This document shows, in pieces, positions 11,831-24,193 of a stretch of 64,000 nt of DNA. The notes beneath the pieces were generated by a model. That model saw only the letters and a list, made by a program, of their open reading frames with translations. It was not told where the DNA came from and searched no databases. Position numbers and translations under genes: made by a program. Position 1 is the stretch's first letter. Each line of letters begins with the position of its first letter. Origin of the DNA: Lycorma delicatula (Eukaryota; Arthropoda; Insecta; Hemiptera; Fulgoridae); NCBI RefSeq assembly GCF_047948215.1, contig NC_134456.1, forward strand, positions 197,172,034-197,236,033, read 5' to 3'.

Positions 11831-14800
11831 TCAGCCAGAATGAACAGAATATTTGTTAATATCTGTTGGGATTTTCTTCTTGTAGACAACTATGAACACT
11901 CAACAGATCTTTATTAATTGTTCCAGTGGAATGTATTACAGATATTTAATTATGTTAAAAAAATTAATAATAATAACAATAATAATAAAAAAATAAATAA
12001 CTATATTTAAAAAAAAAGAATTATAAAGAAGACTATAAAGATTTTTTTTTAAAATTATAATTAATAACATTATAAGATTCAAGTGATAAAGAAAAAAATG
12101 ATAAATGATACATCTCGTTAGCGCAAAATGTTATAAAACAAATTTTCAATTGCTTAAAATTTCAGCAATGTTTTCAGAGAAATTTTTCAAAATTTGATTT
12201 CATCAATTTTTTTGCTACAGTGCATTTTGATTGCGTAAATTATAAAGGTTTCTGTGAAAGAAAAATGTGATTGATTTTTTCCTTTAACTTTATATTTTTA
12301 ATGTATCCTTTGAGAGGAAATGGAAAATTTGTTATTTTTCATAACGACAGAACGATTTACTGACAATTCGAGTGAAAAATTAATGAGTTTAAATTGTGTA
12401 AACTATTATGTACAGGTAAACTAAACCGTTTGTAAATAATCCCGTACAAACAGAAAAATACAGAAATATAGAACAGAAGAAATTTAGTATATGGATTTAG
12501 GAAGACCTCCAGACGTTATTCTGTCTTATCCTAAAAATCCAGCTTTAGACAAAAGTGTAGGTAAGGATAATAAATATTTAATAACGACGAAAAGTTAAGC
12601 GTCTCATTTAGGTCTTATTAAATTTAGCGTTTGTCTATCTATTAACAAAACAGTAGGGTTTGATTTTGTTTGCAAACGAAATCAACTTTATCACTTTAAA
12701 AGAACTTATCTAATTAAACTATCAGAAATTTCGCATAATGAGCAATAAAAATATTGTAATTATGAAATGGAATGAGGAGGATAATCCCACTGGCTCTCCG
12801 CGTTTTGTATCTTGAACTGAAGATGTAGATATAAATTTTTACGTGTGTATTCTCATCAGAAGATGAAATTTCAGCTACCTGTTTTCAATTGATAAGGTAT
12901 CAATTTAACCAGTTATAAGTAGCTTCTTTGGTACCATAGCTATTAAGTTTTTTCATCAGTTAAAAACTTGTAACTAAATCGAGTGTTTTACTGAGATCGG
13001 AAAAGCTGAAAGTGGAATCTTTTTGTTATAAACGCAATTTAAAAAAAGACTTAAATAAATAAAATAATATAAATAAATTAAATAATTCCTAATAAATCAA
13101 TTTTAAATACTAAAGATAAGTACTAAAGATAAATACTAAAAACATACTTTTTTCGCACATTTTAGTTAATAATTTTAAACAGACATTATTAATTTTTGCT
13201 GACTATAGAAATATATTTTGAAACCAGATATCTCTTGAATAAGTCTTTTTATAATTAATTTACTAGTAGATTAAAAGTGATACATTAACAAAAATGTTAA
13301 AGAATTAATAAAAACATATCTTTCCAACTCCTGCATTTGTGTACATCATTTTTTTTAAATCATGTTAAATATCTTAGAAACTTTCTTATATATAAGAGGT
13401 CGTGAAGGTTAGAAGAGGTAGAGGAAGGAAAAACGTTTCAATCTTGAATAACTTTGAACAATTTTTAGGTGAAAAAAAATCATTGCAAACTACACTTCAA
13501 AAACTTTCACTCTATACCTTGCATTTACGTTTAAAAAGTTTTCTTTCGTTTTAACCAACAAGATATTCAGGAAAAGAATGATTTAATATCAAAAATCTTT
13601 GTTATTTCCTAAATGTAACCATTTTGATACAATAGACAAGTGAATTGAATAATTTTTGATGGGTTTTTTTTTCAATTAACAGTTCAGGAGATATTCTCGG
13701 CACGGATGAACAACAAAATTATTTCTGATTAATATAATTAGTGAATTCTAATAATTTTGTTGATTTTTTACATTTCTGAAGAAATTTAACAGATACTTAC
13801 TAGTCTACGTATTTTAATTACATTTAATTAGGCTCCTTTTGATTTTTAAATTCATCCTTATAATTCTGTTACCTGAATAATAAAACTTAATGACTACTGG
13901 ATTATATTGTTTTCTGATAATTTAACATTTAACTCCTCACTGTTATTCTTTCTTTCAAATTTCATTTCACCTTTATTTCTCTTACTTTCAAATTGAATTT
14001 CTCTCTTAGCAATGAATCCGTATATTCATTATGTTTTCTTTTTATTATTATCGTTTCTGTTATTATTACTACTATATTTTTTACTCTTAATAAGAATTAG
14101 AATATTGGTAAGTAAAAAATTGTTTACTGGATTTTTCCTTAAATTAGAATAATAATTACAAAGCCTATAAAAATTCTGAAAATGTTGAACTTAATTTTTG
14201 CGATAAAAATTGTAAAAGATTTTCCAACCTTTTATACAATTACAATTTAATTAAGAGCAAAAAAATTATACCTTAGATTTTCTTCTTTTTTAATCCTGGA
14301 AATTAATTGAAAACTTGAGGGATTAAAACCCAATTGTTATTTGTAGTGTAGTAATTGTTATTTATTCTGCACTATTCAGTAGCAGGATATTATTCAGTGA
14401 TATAGAATTACAGCAGTAAAACAGCGATGTATTTATGTTCAAACCAACACCATTAGGCTTAAATATTGTAGTACCATAGTTACATGACAGCTGAAACATC
14501 CAGGACAGCAATGCAGTATAGTTCCCTATATATACACAAAACACTAGGTACGAAACAGATTGATTTAATCCGATCAACAATATAACAAGATTAAGTTCCC
14601 TATAAGCATGTTTCACTTTCTAGTTTCATTACTATAATATTCTATCATTTAAAGAATATATTATTTCATTACAATTATAAGGTAAATTGTTCATAGCCTT
14701 TAAAAAAAAAGAAATAGTAAGAAAATTACATCGAACGTACCAGTGAAACGCTAAATTGCATTAAATTCCCGCTATATTAAACATACTAATGATATGTCAC

Positions 14801-16340
14801 TGTTTATTTACCTCAAATTCTATCATAAATGCGAGAAGGGAATTACTCAATTAGCCGGTGACAAGTTGATTTACATTAAGCACCTACAAATACATATAAC
14901 TTGACTAAGATAATATGAAGTTCACTATTTACTTATTCGTTGTATAGATTATAATTTACGTTATATAAATATAATACAATAAATACAACTGATTACCAAA
15001 AGGGATTAAAATATTAATAAGAAAATAGATCAAGATAACAAATCTTATGCAATACAACTTGTACTAACAAATAATATTATTGTTAATGATAAATTTTATA
15101 TTTTAAAAATTAAATAGTTATTTTTTTTAAATCATAACGAAAATTATTATAAAATCTAAATTAATAAAAATAAATAAAGGGTTAAGTACATTTAAATGAA
15201 AAAAAAACAACTACTTTAAACGAATAAACTACGAATTTGAAATAAAAATCTACCCTTATCTGTCGACTTAACAAATATTTTAGAATAAATATTATTCCCT
15301 ACTTCCAAACGCAACAAATGGTGAAACAATTATTTGTACTACTTACACCTTTAAAAATCATCAGGATCTACAATAACCGTATGATCCGTGAATATATCTT
15401 AATCTCTTCACGATTAATATTCGTACATGTATTTTTCAATCTTCAATGCGACCTGCTAAATGTAAAAATGTAATTTTTATAGGTCTGCATTTTTAACATT
15501 ACATTTAATGAAATTACAAGTCAGGAGAAAACTTGTGCGGAATGTTTTAAAAATTAATAAACAGATGGTGACTACCGAATTAACATCTACAAAAGAAAAA
15601 ATCAATAACGTATCGTTAGAAGCGATACAACATAAGTTAAACTGTAAAATTGAGAAGGAAGGACTAAGAAAGAAGCGGACTGCAAGGTATTCGGAGGTAG
15701 AGGACCCTTGAGTTAGGAGCCTCACGGGACTTGACGAGTCTGAAGGGAAATCTGCTACCGCCTGACCACACAAATAATAATTATTGTGGTCATTCAACGG
15801 CCATTCGTTGCTGCAGATCCCAGGAGAAGTACCAGTGCACTCGTTGATCAAAACGTAATTCGTAGGTATAGCCTGTGAGAAGAACGACTTCTATTTTCAG
15901 ATAATGTTCTGTTCTAGTCTCTTTTATCTTTAAATGCTCAGTCTTCTTTTCTATAATTATAAATGAAAACAAAAAATTTAAACCCGCTCACAAATACATA
16001 ATGAGTTCATATGTGTACAGCAGATACACTACATAAAAGCTAAGCAATGAGATTATAAAAAACAAAATTTAAGTGCATGTGTTTGAGAGATAGTATTTTT
16101 TTTCTGAGTTAAAAAATCTGTTGTGGATGCCACATGACTTCCTTGTACGCGTATTAAATTACTTATACGCATTTTTTTGCTGTATTTCATTTAAACTCAC
16201 TTCATTTGAAAGTGAGATACGATCCTCCAACTCTTTAATAAAGTGGACAGTTACACAATTGCATTGTGGTGGAAACCACATTGCATCACTTTTTTATTGG
16301 TGTCCGTATCAGCATTTTATATTAGTTTACATATTAATTT
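11831..16340. other. AT-rich sequence, no recognisable gene
   Basis: Long AT-rich stretch. The frames at 14362-14616 (minus) and 15477-15851 (minus, 124 codons) have no recognisable domain. The latter overlaps a Lys-rich plus frame at 15508-15711, and neither can be preferred. 15690-15860 is locally GC-richer and could be an old repeat. 16121-16340 contains a near-palindrome, GCATTGTGGT / ACCACATTGC, around 16260. Confidence 0.35.
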
Positions 16341-16347
16341 TGTTTCA

Positions 16348-16429
16348 CGCCGCTCAAGAAGTACTTGAGCGGCGCTCAAGTACACTTACACTTGCGGCGC
16401 TCCTCAGTAAGTGAGGAGCGCCGCTCCTC
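16348..16429. repeat. Chain of four nested GC-rich palindromes
   Basis: There are four perfect inverted repeats. CGCCGCTCAAG 16348-16358 pairs with 16364-16374. GTACTTGAGCG 16361-16371 pairs with 16373-16383 around one base. GGCGCTCCTCA 16396-16406 pairs with 16412-16422. GAGGAGCG 16413-16420 pairs with 16422-16429 around one base. They overlap, so alternative folds compete. The GC-rich core GCGGCGCTC stands out in AT-rich flanks. Confidence 0.9.
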
Positions 16430-16704
16430 GGATTTTGTCGGATCCGTAATCATGGACACATCGATTCGAATCCGACTTCATATATATATTTTTTTAAATT
16501 TTTTTATTGAATTTAAATATATTGATTTATAAATAATTATTAGCCTCTGTAAGATTTTTAATTTAAAATTAAAAGTACATAAAATTTTATTTCACTAATA
16601 ACTTCTGATTTTTTTTTTTGTATTGTATTGTAATTGATTTATTATTTATTGTAAAGTTCTTTTTACAATCAGGGGTTAAAAATTATTAATAAATCAATAT
16701 CAAA

Positions 16705-17245
16705 AAGTTTGTTCGAACTTCGCCGTTAAGCGTCCGCAGAACTGGACGGCACGGCGAAGTCAATGAACTACGTTTACAGTTCTAAATATGACCTAACCTA
16801 AAAATGAAAATGGGGGAAAAAAATAAGCATAAAAACATAATTCAGTTCAATTAGATTTGTTATAAAGAATGCTTTCAAAAAATACCTTGAATTTTGTTAG
16901 ACAACGTATTTTTCTTCCATCTGATGCACCGCGGGACTCGAGTACGTCACTTTTTCCTATAGAAGGTAGATTTACAATCGCACCGTTACGTAGCAATACT
17001 TGATAATACTAGGAAACGTACAAGAACATGATAATGTACTTGAAATAACAACATTTAAAAGAAAATATACTACAGCTTGTTTTAATAGTAAATCCTCTTA
17101 TGTAAATGAAAGTACTGAAAATGAAATAATTTTTTTAGTTCCCATCACTTCATTAAAAAAAAAATGAAGTATTAGTTTACAAGAGATTATAGCTGCTAAT
17201 CAAAAACACAAACAGCAGGAAAGTTTAGCAAATGTAGCAACATAG
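16705..17245 (+). repeat. Left copy of a diverged inverted repeat pair
   Basis: This segment is similar over most of its length to the reverse complement of 20745-21370. Shared strings include GTTCGAACTTCGCCG at the start, GAAAATGGGGGAAAAA, AATTTTGTTAGACAACGT, TTACAAGA(G/A)ATTATAGCTGCTAA and CTTATGTAAATGAAAG. A 41-codon stretch beginning NT(L/S)NFVRQR and ending in TGA is open in both copies, although many differences change the amino acid. The + copy has an ATG upstream (MLSKNTLNF). It is probably an old repeat family of unknown type. Confidence 0.8.
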
Positions 17246-17349
17246 ATTTGTTACATAAACTGAAATAAATTCGACTGGTAAAATTTTTATCCTACAATTA
17301 GTATTATTTTTTGTAAATTTGTATGCAATATGATGAACCGTATATATAA

Positions 17350-17560
17350 TGTTACGTTGAGTCCACGAGGGCTGTTGGAAGAAGACTATGAATGTAGTAT
17401 GGAGCCGGCCTACATAATGTGTACGGAGCCGAGTGAACCGTTAGGAGCTGTGTGAGCGTCCGGAGCTGAGTGCAGCCGAGTGCATCCAAAAGGAGTTTTG
17501 CGAACTGGTCGAAAGATCTTTAGATTTTAAAGTCCTTAAATAAATTTTTATTAACATGCA
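17350..17560 (+). mobile_element. Possible solo LTR with GGAGC repeats
   Basis: The stretch starts TGTTACGTTGAGTCCACGAG, carries three imperfect 18-19-base units beginning GGAGC(C/T)G at 17425, 17444 and 17462, and has an AATAAA at 17539-17544. TG start plus poly(A) signal resembles a retrotransposon LTR (BEL/Pao or gypsy), but no CA end, duplication or second LTR was confirmed. Confidence 0.3.
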
Positions 17561-18285
17561 ATGAATCTGATTAACTAGTCAAAATGAATTCAAGGATGGT
17601 CAAAATGGATATTTCGACTGAAATCTGAAAACAAAATTTTTCGCGATCACAATACTTCCTTTACTTCGTACAAGGAGTAAAAAGAAACTGTTAAAGTAAA
17701 AACTTTATAAACTCTATGATGAGTTTCTAATACCGTAACAACTATTAATTAAAGTAATCGATAACAAATACCTAAGCTAAGAAATTTTTTTTTGGAAGAA
17801 CAAATCAGAATTTTGTTTCAATATCCCTTTTTATATAAAATAAAATTTGTAACTTTGTAATATTTGCAAAAAAAAAAACATATTAATAAACCCATTAAAG
17901 AGAACTTAATGTGTACGTTACATAATGTGTAAGTCAGTTAGCCAGTCATAATTATTTACGCTGTAAAAAAATAAAATGTAAAAAATTATTTTTAAAATAA
18001 ATTGCTTTTATTTTATAGAGAAAAAAAATTATCACTTACTGCTTTTATTTAGCATGTTTTTATACACTTTGCAGAGCTCTTTATAATCTTTTGCTTGCCA
18101 GAAAGCTTCTTAAGAACGATGTTTTTTTTTGTTTGTAATATCTGAGATGGTAAATATTCATCTACGTAGTTTTAAGTTTTTAAATTTAATAAACACAAGT
18201 ATACTGATAAAAATAAATTTTTACAAAAAATTATATATTCGGCTGTTAGGTTGCAATTTTGTTAACTATTAATTTTGTGTATATA

Positions 18286-18620
18286 CAGAGAGTTTCTAAA
18301 ATGGTGGGTGCTATACTTTTTCAGATTCTACTTGTAAAATGTGTTGAATCAGCAGTTTTCAAATTGTTGGATAAGTGATATGGTAGTATTGAATGACAAA
18401 CAGGCACCTGACCTTAATCCCCTTAATTTCTTTCTTGGGGCCATTTAAAATCAACTGTTTATCACTCACAGGCAACTTCTCTCAAAAAATTAAGGTAACA
18501 TATTGAGATAGAATGTAAGAAGATTTCACCAGAAACTTTTCACAGAGTGAGAGAAGGTTTTGAGTAGTGACCATATTACTGCAAGGAGAAACAGGAAGCA
18601 CAGTTTATAAACTTAATATG
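18286..18620 (+). pseudogene. Internally deleted Tc1/mariner-like transposase remnant
   Basis: Around 18395-18445 the plus strand reads APDLNPLNFFLGAI, matching the third catalytic block of IS630/Tc1/mariner-type transposases (usual PDLNPLDFFLWGHLK). A C-terminal segment follows, with blocks like RIECKKISPETFHRVREGFE. The first and second catalytic aspartates are missing. Upstream, 18286-18340 (GTTTCTAAAATGGTGG and following) is shared with 32563-32620, so it is likely an element terminus now close to the transposase C-terminus, implying an internal deletion. Stops are present. Confidence 0.6.
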
Positions 18621-19499
18621 AAGGGACAAGCAATAATATTTTTAACTGAAATAATTTTATTGAGCAGTATTATTAATTCATTAGATTATAGGACCTTTTT
18701 TAAATAAAAAATAGAATTAATTACACATGAAAAAGTAATTAAATTGCAAACTGTTATTTACTCAGATTAAATAAAATTCATCAAAACTGCTTAAAAGAAG
18801 TATTCGAAAAATTTTAATAATTATTTTTTTCAATTTTTAATTAACATAATGATATTTATGGTTATCATATTAATTTAAATAGTTGGAATTTAGTTATTTT
18901 GATACTGTTTTGCTTGCCTTGCAAAGTCCTTTAAAACAAGCTATCACATGACCATATATTCCATTTAAAATCTTTGAGCTACCCTTGCTTCCCACCACCC
19001 TGAAAATCAAATACTCTAAATTGGGGCTTACTGAGTTAACCTCTCAGTAACTTCTCTGGAGAAGATTTAAAAAAAAAAGACTGGGATACCTCAAATAACA
19101 AAAATATTAATACAGTATACAAGCATATAGTTCTAGCTATCTGAAACAATTTTGTTGGCCATCATTTTATATTGGGCGATCAGAATTTAGTTTAAATTGT
19201 ATCATTTGTATGAACTGTATCATTTTTCTCATCTGAACGAGCTCATTAAAATAATAATCAAATGACTATTGATCCCACTTGAAATATTTGAATTTCCCTT
19301 CCCTCCAAAAGCCAAATAGAATGAAATATACATTAGCCCCTTGGTTCAAGGAAGAATGCTGTCAAATAATATCTTATAATTACCTCAATTATAAGAGAAA
19401 TTAGAAGGAGTGTAATTTACCTTTCAACCACAGTATATATCTTATATATAAAGCTGAAAGTATGTTTTTCTGTTTGTATTTCAGAATATATTATTTAAA

Positions 19500-19600
19500 A
19501 CCTGAAAAATATTATTGCAAGATAGAGAGTTAACTAGGCAGATTCAACAAATACAAATGAAAATAACTGTAAGTGTTAATAAAATTCAAAAAAATTACAT
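19500..19600 (+). repeat. Direct repeat with 23020-23115
   Basis: The two segments share CCTGA(A/C)AAATATTATTGCAA, then an AACTA/AATCAGGCAGA block, then TTCAACAAATACA and GAAAATAACTG, in the same orientation 3.5 kb apart. The left copy abuts the left arm of the foldback at 19581. The repeat type is unknown. Confidence 0.7.
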
Positions 19601-20415
19601 TGAAATTGTAAACCATACAGTAAGTCTTGTAGATAACAAAATGATACTGATATCAAAAAAGGTGAGAGACTACATTTCTATTATCAAAATCTGTTATTAA
19701 TTTAGAATTTTGTTTAAAAATAATACATGGTTAATATATAGACAATATATATACAATAATAGATAATAAAACATGTTTAAGCATTCCATAAAATAAGCAA
19801 AAAATACAAAATTTTATTACAAAACTTACCGGCCCGATTTCATTTAACAACCTCATAAAATTAGTAGGGGTAGTATAAAGTCATTACCTCAATTTTGGTT
19901 AAATTTGACAATTATAAATTTTCTGTCACAAATTTATCATCTATTAGCATTTCTATTGCTTGTTGACTTATTAATGATTCAACATCTTTTCTTCAATTAC
20001 ATATTTGTTTTGAAAGTAATTTTTACTACGACTCATATTGTCTTTAAAGTATTCAACATTATTTCAAGGTTTCACCTTGTTCATCGTGATGAAAATTCGA
20101 GTTTTTAATTTAATGTATGTTTTAACGCAATATATTTACTAAAGGATATTAAATCGGGCCGGTAAGAGTTTTTTAACAATTTTTTTCTACTTTTTGCCTA
20201 TTATTTGGGATGCTTAAATATTTTGTATTATCTACGTATTATTGTATATCTATTGTCTATATATTTAACACAATTTTTTTTAATCAGAATTCTAAATACA
20301 TAACAGATTTTGATAATAGAATTGTAGTCTCCCACGTTTTTTATATCAGTATCATTTTATCTACGAGATTGTTACCGTACAGTTTACAATTTCATTGTAA
20401 TTTTTTTGGTATTAC
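19581..20415. repeat. Foldback element with about 260-bp arms
   Basis: The arm 19581-19840 is similar to the reverse complement of 20151-20415, with a spacer of about 310 bases. The inner ends are a perfect 16-base GC-rich inverted repeat, CTTACCGGCCCGATTT (19825-19840 and 20151-20166). Other matched blocks include AAATGATACTGATAT, TCTATTATCAAAATCTGTTA and TATATAGACAATA. The arms are diverged, so the structure is old or the arms are two inverted copies of one repeat. The open frames here (19515-19700, 19905-20108, 20210-20428) show no domain. It may be a MITE or foldback transposon. Confidence 0.8.
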
Positions 20416-20744
20416 TGCATTTTGTTAGATTATTCTTTTTTTTATGAATTGCTAATCTTACGGATTTATTACTAAAATTTATTGTCTTTCCAAAAGAAAT
20501 ATACATTTTTTTGAATTTTTTAGCACCAATTTATTTTTACTGACAGTTATATCATTAACTTCCTATCAAATTTTTACTTTTTTAAACTAATTTAATGACT
20601 TTCACGAATCGAAGATCCGTAATGTAATATTGCACTTATTATTTTGATAGTGTAATTCTCGATTTTTATCGTATCCGTGGACACATTTTTTATATTATTA
20701 TTAAATGAACTTTTATTTTTCCATCAATTAGTTCAAATAGTTTT

Positions 20745-21370
20745 AACTGAAGAATAAAAGTTTTTGGACGCTATCTAGTTCTATCAGGTACTGCTACCTA
20801 GTGGCGCAATTCGTACTACATTTTTGCGGCACTTTCCTACTGTTCCTGTTTTTTGTGTTTTGTTTAACAATTTAGCAGCTATAATTTCTTGTAAACTAAT
20901 TTTTTTTTTTTAAAGAAGTGATGAGAATTAAAAAAAATTGTTTCATCTTCAGAGCTTTCATTTACATAAGAGCACTTAATATTAAAACAAGATATTTTTT
21001 TTAATTTTAATATTTCAAGTACTTTATCATTCAAGTTTTTGTACACTAGTATTATCAAGTACTGCTACCTGGCGGCGCGATTCGTAAAGCCACCATTCTG
21101 AGGAAAAGTGACATATTCGAGTTCCACGGTTCATCACGTGGAAGAAAAAAACGTTGTCTAACAAAATTCGAGGTATTTTTTTGAAAGTATTGTTTATTAC
21201 AAATCTAACTGAACTGAAGTATATTGTTTTCATGCTTACTTTTTATGTTTTTCCCCCATTTTCATTTCAGTTATAGGTTACGTCATGTTTAGAATTGTAA
21301 ACATAGTTCGTTGACTTCACCGTACTGTCCAGTTCGTCTACGGACTCTTACCGGCGAAGTTCGAACGAAA
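20745..21370 (-). repeat. Right copy of the diverged inverted repeat pair
   Basis: This is the reverse-complement partner of 16705-17245. Within it a 40-base word occurs twice in direct orientation, at 20775-20814 and 21046-21085 (34 of 40 identical by eye), containing GTACTGCTACCT(A/G)G(T/C)GGCGC. The outer word falls near the end of detectable similarity. The 68-codon minus frame at 21027-21233 is not a recognisable protein. Confidence 0.8.
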
Positions 21371-23019
21371 TTCTTGATGAATAAAGTGAAATTAAGTCGA
21401 TTAAACTCAATTATGGTGTCAAAACAAAAAATGTGGAATCTAATAAAATATTATACATTATTGTAAAAAAAAGCAAAATAGATAACTTCTCATCAGTGCA
21501 TAATTTGTACAATTCAAAACGATTAGCTCGTACAAAATATAAAAATAAAAATGTATGGATCCTAAGCAAAATAATTTATTATTTAGTATTGCTGTTGTAA
21601 ACCATGTTAAATTAATAAAATTATCTTACAAAATTATTACCTTTAATATCACAATTTAAAAGAGAATACACTTTATAAGATACCTTTTGTTTTACATAAC
21701 TGTATCTAATCTTAAAAAGTGTGTATGATATTACACAATAATAGCGTAAATTAAACATGATGAAACATCAAAAATTTTAATTATTTTATGCATGTTATTA
21801 AATGAATGAAAGATTTTTTTTAAATACATATCGAAAAATCAGTGATGGAAATATTTTAATTATCCAATATTTGTTTTTTAATTCTATACTAAAAGTAATT
21901 TACATTTCTTATACTTTATAAAATTTAGTATCTGTGTAACTTATTACATAATTATAAATATGATATTAAAAAATCATTTAAAAAAGAGCAAAACAAAATC
22001 TTTTTTTAGACTATCAATGAACTGTTTTTTATGACTTATTTATTTTAAATTTTAATCAACAACTAATTTTTCTATAAACATGTATTACAATATTGATAAA
22101 GCTACTGAGATTCATTTCAGTTCATTTTAAATTTTATGGTTATGATACCAAATAATCAATCCATTTCACAAGGTTATAATCTCTTAATATTATATATCAT
22201 AAAAATGGAACTTGTTTATTTATTTGAAAGCTAGAAATCAGTTGATTTAGATGAAATAATTTTGGTACTGTTGAAATAAATTAACTAAGAGATACAATAA
22301 AATGTACAAGAATGTCAAGAACTTTTACGAGTAATATAGACAGTTAAGATCATATACCTCTTACTTCAAATTGACTGTATTGGATCAGTACTGCACAACA
22401 AAATCAGTCAGAAGCTACTTATTAAAATAACTATTAATTTATAGCAAATTCATCATATTCAACAGTGTAATGAAGAATAAATAATTTTCCCTGTGTAGGT
22501 TTGTATTTATGTGCATAGGCATGTATTTATTTAATCAATTCTTCTAATAATTTAGGAGTACAAATAGGTCTGTCAAAATTCCATTAAAATATTCTAAAGT
22601 CAAGCATAAACAACATTTCATAACACTTCATTATTCTATTCAGAGGACGCCTCGATATTTGTATAAATTGTTTCTATTCAAAGAACAATAGCAATTTTGA
22701 AAGCATTGTGAAACCATACTCTAGGCCTACTTTTAACAAAAGAGTCAGGAACTAAACCATAACAAGTTTTCAAATAGTTCAAATGCATTATGATTTATTT
22801 TATTAAGTAATAAAGCATTAATATTACTAAATAATTTTAATAATTTTATATGATAGTATAAACAAAACTACTCGTATAAATGAATTTTCAAAAAAAAGAT
22901 TCAACAAACAAAAAATTTTATCAACAATTTCAAAGCTCTGTAAACAAGTAATAAATGTTAGATTTTCCATAGACACTATTAATGAAGTGATTGTTTAAAT
23001 GATTTAATCAACAATAATA

Positions 23020-23115
23020 ACCTGACAAATATTATTGCAATATAAACTGTTAATCAGGCAGAGATTCAACAAATACATAATATAAATGAAAATAACTGAA
23101 AATGTTAATAAAATG
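23020..23115 (+). repeat. Direct repeat with 19500-19600
   Basis: Second copy of the segment described at 19500-19600, in the same orientation and separated from it by the foldback and the inverted-repeat partner. The 76-codon minus frame across it has no recognisable domain. Confidence 0.7.
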
Positions 23116-24161
23116 AATAAACTGAAATAAAGTTGATTACACTCAAAACAAAAGCATAAATTCAGTTTATTTTTAAACAAGATTACATTCACCGTTTTCC
23201 ATAACATGCTTAGTAAAAGTTTTGGATTAAACATCCATTAACTAAATACAAAACCATCCCTCACATCAATCAAGTAAGTATGGCTTGAAAACTGAAAGCA
23301 ATAAAGCTCACAAGCTTCCCCTAAGGCAGTTCTAATTTTGAGTTAGTTACCGTAGCTAGAAAACTACCTGCTCTCACTGCACATGTGCCTTAGTCAGTCA
23401 GTGATGGATCAGAAGTTTTGAGGGGAGGTTTGCAAGTAATTGAAAAATATTAAAAATTTTATCTAATTACTATTATTTAAATAAAACTATTTTAAAGCTT
23501 ACAAGTTTGAAAATAAAATTAAAAGTTTATTTTTATTTATTAACTGATTTACGGTTATTAATTAATTAATAGATAAATTATGTTCACCCTAAAAATATAA
23601 TAATTATTTCATTAAATAATATTTTTTTAATAACTGAATTATAAATTACCTTAATTTTTATAATTATTTACCACATAAAGAACTTATTAAAAACTTTTTT
23701 TATATACAAAATAGTAACCGAAGCAGTATACAGGAATTGCATTAAATCACCTCATACATACACAAGTTACCATTGAACTCAAAGATTAAAAAAATACAAC
23801 AGATTTAATAGCAATCAGTGAAGTAACAAAGGTTAAAATTGGTTAAATGTTTAAAAAGATTTAATTATTACTTCAACAGAATCTCTGTTATTCAATGGAG
23901 TAATAGAAATTTGCATAATTATTTTTAATCCTCTTTAAAGTTGAAGATTATGACTGTTGCTTGATCTTTTCTGGGAACTACATAGAAAACACACAGCTGA
24001 GATAAACTGATATGTGCTTTAATATTTATATTATTTATATATTTATATTTATATTTATATATTGATATATATTTATTTATTTTTAATATTACATCCTCAG
24101 ACATGTTTTATATACATTTTTTTAGTTGAAAAAATGCCAAGCAATAACCAGAAATAAATCC

Positions 24162-24193
24162 AAGACCAGCTCTTATATGTAAGAGCTGGTCTT
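24162..24193. repeat. Perfect 14-bp hairpin
   Basis: AAGACCAGCTCTTA at 24162-24175 is exactly complementary to 24180-24193 across a four-base loop, TATG. No poly-U tract or gene accompanies it, so a terminator role is not implied. Confidence 0.9.

Noticed and set aside
15477..15851. 124-codon minus frame as a gene
   Set aside because: No recognisable domain, overlapping opposite frame, no splice context; kept only as unresolved.
16435..16480. tRNA-like segment with GTCGGAT...ATCCGAC and a GATTCGAATCC word
   Set aside because: Only about 40 bases separate the paired ends, too short for a tRNA, and no anticodon arm is visible.
24162..24193. Intrinsic transcription terminator
   Set aside because: The window is eukaryotic, and the hairpin has no following T-run or upstream gene.
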